From contig NZ_CP058348.1 of the NCBI RefSeq assembly GCF_013752535.1, forward strand, positions 2,852,001 to 2,916,000: DNA of 64,000 bases, read 5' to 3'. The DNA comes from Bdellovibrio sp. KM01 (lineage in GTDB: Bacteria > Bdellovibrionota > Bdellovibrionia > Bdellovibrionales > Bdellovibrionaceae). Made by a program: the position numbers and the translations under genes. Positions 44,198 to 52,376 of the stretch are shown piece after piece. A model generated the notes under the pieces. The model did no database searches. It was not told where the DNA came from and saw only the letters and a list, made by a program, of their open reading frames with translations. The first letter of the stretch is position 1, and every line of letters starts with the position of its first letter.

Positions 44198-45409
44198 TTG
44201 ATCAACCGACTTAGATTTCTAAATTTGACGACAGCCGTGATGCTTGTTTGGAGTTCTGCGTTCGCGCAAGTTCCGGAAGAGCTTCAGGAAGTCGTATTGA
44301 CAGGAAATCTGTTTGGTCGTTCCTCTGCTGATTTTTCTAAAAGTGCCAACAACATCAAAACGACAGTGACCCAAGGAACTAAAGGTACTGTGGTTGAATC
44401 TCGGCGCATGAAATCCCCGGGCTCTTACGGCGTGAAAATCCGGCTGACTGAAGTTGGTAAAGGTAAAACCAACGCGAAACCCGGTGATGAAGTTTGGGTT
44501 TACTATAACAAAAAAAATCCGTGGATTACTTTCCGTGATACCAAAGATCTGGAAGTACAAAATCCCGAAAATGCTTTAACGGCGAAAGCCCGCCAATCTG
44601 GCGAGGGCATCCCGGCTCCCGCATCTCCAACTCCTGCTGATGATAAAAGTGTCGATCCGAATGAAGCAATGCCGAGTGGTGATCGCAGTCAGACTGAGGC
44701 CGGCACAGGGAACATGTGCTTGCTGAACAATTCCTGCGGTACAAGCGCCAATCATGATGCCATGAAAAGCGTGGCTGATAAAATTCTGGATGACGAAGTC
44801 GCCAAAGGTCGAAAAGCAAAAGACTCTGAGAAAGCCCCTGACTACGGGAAAGAAGCTGCGGATAAAAAGAAGGCTGCGACCTTAGCAAAGCTGAAAAAGC
44901 GCACCTACACCATGGAGAAATTTGACTGGTCGAATTTCCCAGAGGTGATGAAGTATTCTGAAAGTGCGAAAGCAAATGCGGCGATCAAAGCCGGCATTCG
45001 CAACCGCGAACCTGGATCCACGGGCCGTTGCTATGCATACGTTAAAGATGCCTTGTTGGCGAGTGGGCTGGTAAAGTCTCGTCCTCCCGGGGGACACGCT
45101 AAAAATGGTGTGAAAGATTTAAAAGCCCAAGGCTTCATAAATTTGATGGATCCACCATACAAGGGCATTATCAAGTCCCCTGACGATGCTCCCAAAGGCT
45201 CTGTGATTATTTATGAAACTTCTGACAAAAGACAGTCTGGAGATATTCAAATCAAAACGGACTGGTCGACGGATGGCAGTTACGTAAGTGATTTCCTGGG
45301 CAGAAGATCTGATGATTCAGATGGAAGTTTTTTATCATCTCCTAAAGCCAAAGACTTTAAGAGAAGGAAAAAGCCGTATAAAATCGTCGGTGTGATGATT
45401 AAACCGTAG
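44198..45409 (+). CDS. Secreted protein: SH3-like domain plus CHAP/NlpC-like amidase domain
   Basis: The 403-residue product starts at TTG 44198, preceded by GGGAGGGG, giving a signal peptide (MINRLRFLNLTTAVMLVWSSAFA). Residues 28-106 are a beta-rich SH3-like domain paralogous to that of the 31889 gene. A charged linker leads to a C-terminal domain (about 270-370): Cys278 in GRCYAYVKDAL, GGHAKNG, DLKAQGFIN, KGSVIIYE, GDIQIKT, YVSDF. This follows the CHAP-amidase order, but the residue at the His position (GHIxIxT in relatives) is Asp349. It might have altered or no activity. An alternative start is ATG 44153. Confidence 0.55.
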   Translation: MINRLRFLNLTTAVMLVWSSAFAQVPEELQEVVLTGNLFGRSSADFSKSANNIKTTVTQGTKGTVVESRRMKSPGSYGVKIRLTEVGKGKTNAKPGDEVWVYYNKKNPWITFRDTKDLEVQNPENALTAKARQSGEGIPAPASPTPADDKSVDPNEAMPSGDRSQTEAGTGNMCLLNNSCGTSANHDAMKSVADKILDDEVAKGRKAKDSEKAPDYGKEAADKKKAATLAKLKKRTYTMEKFDWSNFPEVMKYSESAKANAAIKAGIRNREPGSTGRCYAYVKDALLASGLVKSRPPGGHAKNGVKDLKAQGFINLMDPPYKGIIKSPDDAPKGSVIIYETSDKRQSGDIQIKTDWSTDGSYVSDFLGRRSDDSDGSFLSSPKAKDFKRRKKPYKIVGVMIKP

Positions 45410-45419
45410 GAATGGTGTT

Positions 45420-45911
45420 ATGAAGAAAGCGTTAATTCTCACTCTTATATTTAGCTCCATCAGCCTAAGAGCTGCTGCTGTTTCTGCGGATGATTCTTTG
45501 ATGGCTTTGCAAAAAGCTGAGCAAATCATTGCGACGTTGCCCACAGATGGCGAGTTCAAAAAGAATGACCCGCAATCTAAGAAGCTTCAGAAGGATCAGG
45601 ACAAAGCCTTTGATATTCTGTCTGACGCGATTAAAGCTTTTAAAGAATCTCCAGAAGATCAACTTTTGTTGGAGCAAATTTTAAAAGTGACTTCTGCCAT
45701 GAATAAAAAAGATCCCACGCGATATGCAACGGAAATGGTTTCGGAACTCTTTAACTATGAACTTCCGGAATTCAAAGGCAAGCCTGTTAAGATTAAAAAA
45801 CGCCAGGAACAGTACCAAGCAGCTTTGAAAAAGCTTCCTCCGAAAGAGGCGGCCGAACTGCATAAAGCTATCCAAAACTTTGTTCGTTCCGCCAACGAAG
45901 GTAACGGATAA
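45420..45911 (+). CDS. Small secreted protein, partner of the amidase-like protein
   Basis: The 163-residue product has a signal peptide (MKKALILTLIFSSISLRAAAVSA) with AGGAATGG upstream, ten bases after the amidase-like gene. The mature part is helical and Lys-rich with no cysteines (QAALKKLPPKEAAELHKAIQNF). Function is unknown; the arrangement mirrors that of the 31889/33031 pair though the two small proteins are not visibly related. Confidence 0.65.
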   Translation: MKKALILTLIFSSISLRAAAVSADDSLMALQKAEQIIATLPTDGEFKKNDPQSKKLQKDQDKAFDILSDAIKAFKESPEDQLLLEQILKVTSAMNKKDPTRYATEMVSELFNYELPEFKGKPVKIKKRQEQYQAALKKLPPKEAAELHKAIQNFVRSANEGNG

Positions 45912-45913
45912 AA

Positions 45914-45965
45914 CCTCAGGCCTGAGGTGAAATAAAAAGCGCGCTCTTTTCAGGCGCGCTTTTTT
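45914..45965. terminator. Palindrome and intrinsic terminator after the 45420 gene
   Basis: A perfect 14-base palindrome CCTCAGGCCTGAGG (45914-45927) is followed by the terminator AAAAGCGCGC/GCGCGCTTTT with a 9-base loop and a T-run (45935-45965). It also stands just beyond the tpiA stop on the other strand. Confidence 0.88.
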
Positions 45966-45997
45966 AGTTTCAAATTACACTCACTGCTTTTAAGTGA

Positions 45998-46720
45998 CTA
46001 TACAGTTGCGATCTTATGGAAGGAATCCACTTCCAAAGAAGCCCCGCCCACCAAGAAACCACTCACGTGAGCTTGCTTGATTAGTTGAGCCGCATTGTCT
46101 GGCTTTACACTGCCACCGTAAAGAATCGGTGCGGTGAATCCCATTTTAGTCAGGATGCTGTGAACGTCCGTGTGAGTTTCAGCCACTTGTTCAGGTGTCG
46201 CCACCTTACCCGTACCGATCGCCCATACCGGCTCGTAAGCCACCACGACAGGTTTTGATTTGTCAGCCTTAGCCAACCCCAATAGCAATTGAGTTTCAAG
46301 CACGCGGAACGTGTGAGTCGCCTCGCGCTCTTGCAAAGTCTCACCAATACAAAGCATCGGAATAAGATCCAAAGATTGAACGTAAGCCACCTTGTCAGCG
46401 ATCAAGGCATCCGTTTCACCAAAGATAGAACGACGCTCGCTATGCCCGATAAGAATATAATTCCCACCGATTTCTTTCACCACTTGAGCCGAATTTTCCC
46501 CCGTAAAAGCTCCTTGTGCCTGAGTGTAAGCATTCTGCACACCAATCTTGATTGCAGAACCCTTCACAGTTTCACAGGCCGCTTCCAAAGAAATAGCCGA
46601 AGGGAAAAACACAACTTCCCCCGTCACAGAACCCATCACTTCTTTGAACTTATTCAAAAAAGAACGAGTCTCCGCAGGTGTCTTAAAAAGTTTCCAGTTA
46701 CCCGCAAAAATCTTTTTCAT
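45998..46720 (-). CDS. tpiA: Triosephosphate isomerase
   Basis: The 240-residue enzyme interconverts dihydroxyacetone phosphate and glyceraldehyde 3-phosphate. KKIFAGNWKLFK at the start, catalytic His in IGHSERR, catalytic Glu in AYEPVWAIGTGK (loop 6 region) and YGGSVKPDN are all seen. ATG at 46720 has GGGGA upstream. It is separated from pgk by a 362-base gap with a terminator, so it probably has its own promoter. Confidence 0.97.
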   Translation of the reverse strand: MKKIFAGNWKLFKTPAETRSFLNKFKEVMGSVTGEVVFFPSAISLEAACETVKGSAIKIGVQNAYTQAQGAFTGENSAQVVKEIGGNYILIGHSERRSIFGETDALIADKVAYVQSLDLIPMLCIGETLQEREATHTFRVLETQLLLGLAKADKSKPVVVAYEPVWAIGTGKVATPEQVAETHTDVHSILTKMGFTAPILYGGSVKPDNAAQLIKQAHVSGFLVGGASLEVDSFHKIATV

Positions 46721-46890
46721 AAAAATCCCCAATCAAAAAAAATCACAGCAGCCCAATTTCCACTGCCACTTCGGTCGCTGCCCGCATCCAATAAGCCAAA
46801 ACTAACATTCACAGAGAACAAATCCATCTCCGCTTCGGTAACCGCATGCGTCACGAAAAAACCGCCAGGCACCTTTCACAGCTCCCCGAA

Positions 46891-46925
46891 AAAAAATGGC
46901 CCCAAAGGGGCTCATTTTTCAGCAG
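46891..46925 (-). terminator. Intrinsic terminator of the gap-pgk unit
   Basis: The stem GAGCCCC/GGGGCC-like with AAA loop (minus-strand AAATGAGCCCC...GGGGCCATTT) and a T-run of eight on the minus strand, about 160 bases beyond the pgk stop. Confidence 0.8.
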
Positions 46926-46980
46926 CAAAGCCACTCTCCGATCCCCGTCTCCCTCTCCGACCCTAGCCAGCTGTTCAAAA

Positions 46981-47081
46981 GGTGCGCTAAAGCTTGAGCG
47001 CAGCCGAGGCGCAAGGAGGAAGGCGTACGCCTGTACGCCGACGACGAAGCAACGAAGGATCCGCTCAAGATCTAGCGGACC
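46981..47081 (-). repeat. Three-part inverted-repeat structure directly after pgk
   Basis: The outer stem pairs 46981-46989 with 47073-47081 (8 of 9), then after a symmetric 3-base internal loop 46993-47000 pairs perfectly with 47062-47069. Inside, 47022-47028 and 47033-47039 form a perfect 7-bp hairpin (GGCGTAC/GTACGCC, loop GCCT). On the minus strand it starts two bases after the pgk stop, in the mRNA 3' region. This looks like a dispersed intergenic repeat or a stabilising/regulatory RNA element; no second copy was seen in the window. Confidence 0.75.
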
Positions 47082-47082
47082 T

Positions 47083-48306
47083 TTATTCGTAGTTGCTGGC
47101 TGGGCGCACCTTCGTGCGAAGGATTTCCAAGCCCGGCAATTTATCACCTTGAAGGTATTCAAGGGACGCACCACCACCTGTAGAGATGTGAGTCATTTTA
47201 TCTGCATAACCAGACATTTCAGCTGCTGCTGCAGAGTCACCACCACCAACGATTTTTGTCGCATTCGATTCAGCGATCGCCTTAGCAACGCCGAAAGTCC
47301 CTTTAGAGAAAGCTGGATTTTCAAAAACGCCCATTGGACCGTTCCAGAAAATAGTTCCCGCTTCTTTAAGAGCCGCAGAGTAATTGCGGATCGTTTGAGG
47401 ACCGATATCCAAAGCCATTTCGCCATCAGGGATTACAACGTCTTTTGTCGTGTGAGCATTCGCCACATCACCAAAGGCTTTCGTCGCAACGTGATCCACT
47501 GGAAGCAAAATAGTTTTGTCACGAGCTTGAATACGCTCGATCATTTCTTTGCAATAGCGAACCTTGTCAGTTTCAACCAACGAGCTACCGACAGACACAC
47601 CTTGAGCTTTCAAGAATGTGTAAGCCATAGCTCCACCGATAATGAAACCGTCAACGATGTCCATCAACTTTTCGATAACCGGCATTTTGTCAGAAACTTT
47701 TGCACCACCCATGACTGCGATGTAAGGGCGTTTTGGATTCGTCAAAAGTGAATCCAGCATGTTGATTTCTTTTTCGATCAAGAAACCGATGCCTTTTTCT
47801 TTCATCACCGATGGCAACGCATGAATCGTTGCGTGTGCACGGTGGGAAGCACCGAACGCGTCGTTGATGTAGATCTCCGCGTAGTTTGCGATTTTTTGCG
47901 CGAACTCGATGGAGTCTTTTGTTTCGCCTTCTTCAAAACGGACGTTTTCAAGAAGGATCAACTGATTCTTTTTCAAAGAAGGCAGCAAGTGAACGGGAGC
48001 ATCAGAGTCTGGTTCTTCAACCAGGATCACTTCTGCATTCAAGTGCTCTTGAAGACGTTTTGCAACGGGCTCCAAGGAGAACTCTTTGTCGTCTTTCGTT
48101 TTCGGACGACCCAAATGCGAAGCCATAACGATCTTCGCACCATGTTCCATGCAATACTTAATTGTTGGAAGAGAAGCCGTGATACGGTTTTCATCCGTGA
48201 TCTTGCCACCTTCCATGGGAACGTTCAGATCCAAGCGCAGGAAAACAACTTTGCCTTCCAACGCGAAATCACGAACGGTTTTAATACCTTTAAGACCTGC
48301 GCTCAT
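47083..48306 (-). CDS. pgk: Phosphoglycerate kinase
   Basis: The 407-residue enzyme makes ATP from 1,3-bisphosphoglycerate. RLDLNVPMEGGKITDENRI (substrate loop, quoted in part: LDLNVPM), ASHLGRPK, the hinge AVMGGAKVSDK and the nucleotide site VGGGDSAAA are clear. It starts three bases after the gap stop with AAAGG upstream, so gap-pgk is a unit. The C-terminus ends at 47083, directly before a large inverted repeat. Confidence 0.97.
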   Translation of the reverse strand: MSAGLKGIKTVRDFALEGKVVFLRLDLNVPMEGGKITDENRITASLPTIKYCMEHGAKIVMASHLGRPKTKDDKEFSLEPVAKRLQEHLNAEVILVEEPDSDAPVHLLPSLKKNQLILLENVRFEEGETKDSIEFAQKIANYAEIYINDAFGASHRAHATIHALPSVMKEKGIGFLIEKEINMLDSLLTNPKRPYIAVMGGAKVSDKMPVIEKLMDIVDGFIIGGAMAYTFLKAQGVSVGSSLVETDKVRYCKEMIERIQARDKTILLPVDHVATKAFGDVANAHTTKDVVIPDGEMALDIGPQTIRNYSAALKEAGTIFWNGPMGVFENPAFSKGTFGVAKAIAESNATKIVGGGDSAAAAEMSGYADKMTHISTGGGASLEYLQGDKLPGLEILRTKVRPASNYE

Positions 48307-48309
48307 TGA

Positions 48310-49317
48310 TTACAGACCTTTCGCAGCCATGTGTTTAAGAACGTCAACCATACGGTTAGAGAAACCAGTTTCGTTGTCGTACCAAGAAAGAACTTTAACC
48401 ATGCGAGGACCCACAGTCATAGTGGATGCAAGGTCTACGATTGAAGAGTATTTGTTACCGTTGAAATCAACAGAAACTAGTTCGTTCTTTTCGCAAGCCA
48501 ATACGCCTTTCAAAGCGCCATTAGAAGCAGCGATAAGGGCTTCGTTAACTGATTCTTTAGTTACGTCTGCTTTCGCCGTGAATGTGAAATCCACCAAAGA
48601 AACGTTTGGAGTTGGAACGCGTACGGAGATACCGTCGATTTTACCTTTCAACTCTGGCAATACCAAACCTACGTTTTTCGCAGCGCCAGTTGTTGTTGGG
48701 ATCATGCTCACAGCAGCGGCACGTGCACGGCGCATATCAGAGTGAGGAGCGTCCAAGATTTTTTGGTCATTCGTGTAAGAGTGGATCGTCATCATAGTCC
48801 CGTGCTCGATACCGAATTTTTCATTCAATACTTTTGCAAGAGGCGCCAAGCAGTTTGTTGTGCAAGATGCATTTGAAACTACGTGGTGTTTTGATGGATC
48901 GTAAGCTTCGTGGTTGATACCGTAAACCATCGTGATGTCTGCGCCCTTTTCAGCAGGACCAGAAACCAAAACGCGTTTCGCGCCACCTTCGATGTGCTTC
49001 ATGAAGTCTTCTTTGTTTTTGAATGCACCAGAGCACTCAACAACAACGTCCACGCCCCAAGCTTTCCAAGGAACTTCAGCGGGGTTACGGAATTTAGTCA
49101 CGTGGATTTTTTTACCGTTTACGATCAAGTTTTCGTTATCGTGACCAACATCACCAGCAAATGTGCCGTGTGCAGAGTCATATTTCAAAAGATGCGCATT
49201 ACCTTCAATGCTATCCAAAGAGTTAATACCTACGATGTCGAATTGCTCGTGAGCAGCTCTGAAGAAAACGCGGCCGATACGACCAAAACCATTAATACCA
49301 ATGCGAAGTTTTGCCAT
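48310..49317 (-). CDS. gap: Glyceraldehyde-3-phosphate dehydrogenase (type I)
   Basis: The 335-residue NAD-dependent enzyme has the Rossmann start INGFGRIGR, active-site SNASCTTNCLAP and the HSYTNDQKILD region. CAAGGAG precedes ATG. The adenosine-ribose-binding position reads GINS, which does not by itself decide between NAD and NADP. It heads gap-pgk. Confidence 0.97.
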   Translation of the reverse strand: MAKLRIGINGFGRIGRVFFRAAHEQFDIVGINSLDSIEGNAHLLKYDSAHGTFAGDVGHDNENLIVNGKKIHVTKFRNPAEVPWKAWGVDVVVECSGAFKNKEDFMKHIEGGAKRVLVSGPAEKGADITMVYGINHEAYDPSKHHVVSNASCTTNCLAPLAKVLNEKFGIEHGTMMTIHSYTNDQKILDAPHSDMRRARAAAVSMIPTTTGAAKNVGLVLPELKGKIDGISVRVPTPNVSLVDFTFTAKADVTKESVNEALIAASNGALKGVLACEKNELVSVDFNGNKYSSIVDLASTMTVGPRMVKVLSWYDNETGFSNRMVDVLKHMAAKGL

Positions 49318-49364
49318 GAATAGCTCCTTGTTTTAAAACCCACCCAATATGGGCCTTAGAACGC

Positions 49365-49405
49365 AAAAAAGCCAGTCTAGACACCCTGTCCCGACTGGCT
49401 TTTTA
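49365..49405 (-). terminator. Intrinsic terminator of the glycine-zipper protein gene
   Basis: GCCAGTC/GACTGGC with flanking A/T runs (AAAAAAGCC...GGCTTTTT). It lies about 50 bases past the stop of the glycine-zipper gene and ahead of gap. Confidence 0.85.
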
Positions 49406-49451
49406 AAGCCTGTTTTGGCTCGTTTCCGCCTCCCGCAAAGGAAGGCCGGTT

Positions 49452-50438
49452 TTAAAAGCGCGATACGTTGATATTCGGGTATCCATCCAGCGAATACACA
49501 GTCAAAAGCACATCAGCATAGCCGCCCATGGATTCCAAACGAACGTCGATCGCTACGACACGGTCGCCACGGAAGAAGTTCTCGGAAACGGCACTGTATC
49601 CCGCGTACAAAGTGCCACGGTTAAGCAGACTGTAAAGGGACTGACGTTGACCACTTTGCATGTATACGACTGCGTCATGGATACGAGCACCCGCAGTCAA
49701 AGTGCGAACTTCCAATTGGTCGATCGCCTGAGGGTAAGAAAGGCTTAAACGGACCCACTCCCCACCCGTACGACGAGTGATGCTGGAAACTTGCACATCT
49801 GCACGGTCATAACGTGAAGGAGGTGCTGGGCGTGGCGGAGCCGGACGAGGCGGCATGGGACGAGGTCCCGGGCCCGGGCGAGGACCGTAATGTCCATCGT
49901 GATCACCGCGCCCCGGGCGACCACCCCATTGAACTTCAGAAGAGCGAGACTCATACCAAGAACCATTGTCACGACGGCAAGCGATCCCCTGGTTGCGCTC
50001 CGTACGACCGCGAGTTTCAATTACGCTCACGTATTCACGGCAATATTCACCCGTGCGGGAGTTGTAACCTTCTTGAACGGAGTTGAAAGATCCGCGAGCG
50101 CCTGATCGAGAACCATTGCGAGCTCCGTCCCAATCACAGTTATCGCCGATACGACCTTCCAAAGAACGACGTTGAGCTTCATTGTAAGCACGACGGTCGT
50201 TTTCTTCCATTTGTTGACCCAATTGATTACCAATCACTGAACCAGCAATAGCACCGATGATCGTTGCTGCAGTTTTGCCATTGCCTTTACCAACGTTGGA
50301 ACCCGCGACACCGCCGATAACGCCACCAATGATAGTGCCGATATCGCCCTTATCTAAACCGCCCGCGTGAGCGATGCTGGAGGTTTGCGCGATTGTAGTG
50401 ATCAAAACTGCGCCAAGGATCAAGTGTCTTCTTTTCAT
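49452..50438 (-). CDS. Exported glycine-zipper 2TM-domain protein
   Basis: The 328-residue product has a signal peptide (MKRRHLILGAVLITTIAQTSSIAHA). Two glycine-zipper stretches follow (IIGGVIGGVAGSNVG and IIGAIAGSVIGNQLG, about residues 32-70), as in Rickettsia 17-kDa-type outer-membrane proteins. A Gly/Arg/Ser-rich part and a run of PRPMPPRPAPPRPAPP (about residues 195-215) lead to a C-terminal domain with two halves of a beta-sandwich (VQVSSITRRTGGEWVRLSLS). Probably envelope-stress or outer-membrane associated. The start at 50438 is preferred for the signal peptide. Confidence 0.82.
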   Translation of the reverse strand: MKRRHLILGAVLITTIAQTSSIAHAGGLDKGDIGTIIGGVIGGVAGSNVGKGNGKTAATIIGAIAGSVIGNQLGQQMEENDRRAYNEAQRRSLEGRIGDNCDWDGARNGSRSGARGSFNSVQEGYNSRTGEYCREYVSVIETRGRTERNQGIACRRDNGSWYESRSSEVQWGGRPGRGDHDGHYGPRPGPGPRPMPPRPAPPRPAPPSRYDRADVQVSSITRRTGGEWVRLSLSYPQAIDQLEVRTLTAGARIHDAVVYMQSGQRQSLYSLLNRGTLYAGYSAVSENFFRGDRVVAIDVRLESMGGYADVLLTVYSLDGYPNINVSRF

Positions 50439-50577
50439 GTGGTTCCCTTTCGATAAGGATTTAAAACTTGGAAAGGTCCTATTCCAAAGTTTGTGCCAAC
50501 GGATTTGGGGCCACACTGGCTCCGAACACTGCGAAAGGAAATATTGAAAAATTTTTGCAGGAATTAAAAGTTAACCG

Positions 50578-51213
50578 TTAGGCAACGTACATCAACAGGC
50601 AGAGGTATTGGCACATACTCCCCGTAATAACAAACATATGCCAGATTCCATGACCATGCTTGATCTTCTCATCGAACAAAAAGAACACGAATCCAACGGC
50701 ATAGGCCAAAAAGCCAAACATAATCAACGCGAATCCCCATAGCGATACGGCATGGTAGAGTTGACTCAAAACCGGTATCACAGTGGCACTCATCGTGACG
50801 TACAATACATTGCGCAAAGTGGCGCTCTTTGGTCTCCTGAATACCTCAAGATAAATACCAATCAACGCCAAGGCCCACACCACCAGCAAGATTGAATATC
50901 CCGCCATCCCACTGATCGCAAGAATCATATAGGGAGTGTAGTTGCCGGCGATTTTGAAATAGATGCCGATATAATCCAGGCGCTGAAACACGCGCTTTTG
51001 CTCGCCCTGGGCTGAATGATACAGCACGGAAATGATGTAAATCAGAACCGTTGAGAAACCGTATATCGTAAATGTAATTATGCGTGGGATGTCGTGTCGA
51101 GATACGGCCAAATACATTAGCAACATCACACCCACGAAGGCGATAAGAGCACCGATCAAGTGACTAAAAGTATTAAATTTTTCACCGTGCTGCACTGATA
51201 AAAGACGTTCCAC
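50578..51213 (-). CDS. Hemolysin III family membrane protein (PAQR-like)
   Basis: The 211-residue product has seven hydrophobic helices and the family's polar motifs: NTFSHLIGA (first helix), VLYHSAQG and a C-terminal HGIWHMFV, which supply the metal-binding-like His residues of hemolysin III/adiponectin receptor-like proteins. In bacteria the substrate is unknown; hemolysis itself is not implied. The start codon (GTG 51213) has the AAAGG too close, so GTG six codons downstream is an alternative. Confidence 0.88.
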   Translation of the reverse strand: MERLLSVQHGEKFNTFSHLIGALIAFVGVMLLMYLAVSRHDIPRIITFTIYGFSTVLIYIISVLYHSAQGEQKRVFQRLDYIGIYFKIAGNYTPYMILAISGMAGYSILLVVWALALIGIYLEVFRRPKSATLRNVLYVTMSATVIPVLSQLYHAVSLWGFALIMFGFLAYAVGFVFFLFDEKIKHGHGIWHMFVITGSMCQYLCLLMYVA

Positions 51214-51322
51214 CTTTCCAACATAAAACTCTTACCCAAAACGTTGCAAGCACTTCGCGTCGACCAGACCATTATTTTCGAATTGTGTTGCCAAGTATCG
51301 CGACTTGGATAAATTCCGCCCT

Positions 51323-52177
51323 ATGAAAAACCTCATTCCTATCTTCGCGCTTTCCATCGCATCGCTCGCTGCATGCCAAAATCAAGATTCTTTGGTTTTG
51401 CAGGCCGCCCCACAGGCCGCGGTGATCAACGGCACGAAGGTCACTTCCCGCAACACCGATGCGGCGAAAAGTTTGGTTTTCATCGAAATCCTGGGACCGA
51501 CAGGTTTTGCGCGAACTTTTTGCTCGGCGGCGTTGATCGGCCCGCGGACAGTGCTGACGGCGTCTCACTGCTTTGACCGAAAGCACGTTTCAGACTTCAC
51601 CAGCTTTCGCGTGGTTTTCGCAAACCAAATCGGCACAACCAACCCGGCTTTGATTCGCAAAGGTTTGTTTTACAAGCAACATCCTGAATACAACTCCAAC
51701 GGTCGGTATAACTATGATATCGGTCTGGCTGTTTTCGAAGGCACGGCCCCAGCGGGCTTTGTTCCAGCGAAATTGGATTCTGATGTGAACGCGAACTATG
51801 CGGGCAACACTCTATACGTCTATGGGTATGGACGTTCCAAAGACTACACGGGCCGAGTTGGTCAAAACCTGCGCGATTCTGTGGGCATTTTACATCGTGG
51901 AATTGTTAAGGTCAGCAACGACTACAATAGACTTAACGATCTTTATATTTTGCAAACTGCTTCGCAATCGCACGTCTGCCAGGGTGATTCCGGTGGCCCT
52001 CAATTTTACTCACAAGGTGGCATCACTAAAATCGTAGGTGTCACGTCTGCCACCTATGGCAAAGTGATGCAAAACGGTCAGCATTCCTGCCTGGAATTTT
52101 CTCAAGCTGCAAAAGTCGCCGTAAACTATGCATGGCTAAAACGCGAAGAGAAAAAAGCCTTAGAACAATATCACTAA
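51323..52177 (+). CDS. Trypsin-like serine protease lipoprotein
   Basis: The 284-residue product has a lipobox LAAC (Cys18). Triad: His82 (LTASHC), Asp132 (YDIGLAVF) and Ser223 (CQGDSGGP). AAVINGTK is the activation-end pattern (VINGT). It resembles the 30885 protease in plan (lipoprotein, Cys before GDSGG, similar length) but not closely in sequence. The ATG at 51323 gives the lipoprotein signal; an upstream start is rejected. Confidence 0.9.
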   Translation: MKNLIPIFALSIASLAACQNQDSLVLQAAPQAAVINGTKVTSRNTDAAKSLVFIEILGPTGFARTFCSAALIGPRTVLTASHCFDRKHVSDFTSFRVVFANQIGTTNPALIRKGLFYKQHPEYNSNGRYNYDIGLAVFEGTAPAGFVPAKLDSDVNANYAGNTLYVYGYGRSKDYTGRVGQNLRDSVGILHRGIVKVSNDYNRLNDLYILQTASQSHVCQGDSGGPQFYSQGGITKIVGVTSATYGKVMQNGQHSCLEFSQAAKVAVNYAWLKREEKKALEQYH

Positions 52178-52210
52178 ATTAGTTTTTTCATAGCCACGAT
52201 AAGATTCTTC

Positions 52211-52342
52211 GTTCGCGATGCCTTCGGGAAATCGTGAACATCCTAATGCACTTATAAGTGAATTCTCCGAACAAAATCTGGAAACGACTTCGCCCCAACT
52301 GGAATTTGCGAAGTGTAATATTATTCCGCTGCGTTTCCGCAG
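52211..52342. other. Intergenic stretch with four short inverted repeats
   Basis: Between a protease gene and tatD (convergent, 199 bases) there are four hairpin-forming segments: GTTCGCGAT/ATCGTGAAC (52211-52239), CACTTATAAGTG (52249-52260), CTTCGC/GCGAAG (52288-52313), CTGCG/CGCAG (52329-52342). None has a proper T-run. It may hold a small RNA or simply terminator remnants. A 62-codon open frame here has no start signal. Confidence 0.3.
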
Positions 52343-52376
52343 AACACCATTAGTAAGATGGGCGCGGGCACCCTTT

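Larger units (their letters stand above)
46721..47082 (-). other. 362-base gap between pgk and tpiA with terminator and candidate short ORF
   Basis: On the minus strand, going from pgk: a strongly structured element (46981-47081, separate entry), an apparently unstructured pyrimidine-rich (plus strand) stretch, an intrinsic terminator (46891-46925, separate entry), and about 170 bases before tpiA. Those last bases contain a GTG-started open frame of about 45 codons whose TGA overlaps the tpiA ATG (ATGA). I see no ribosome-binding site for it, so it could be chance. The tpiA promoter should also be here, but no clear boxes were found. Confidence 0.6.
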
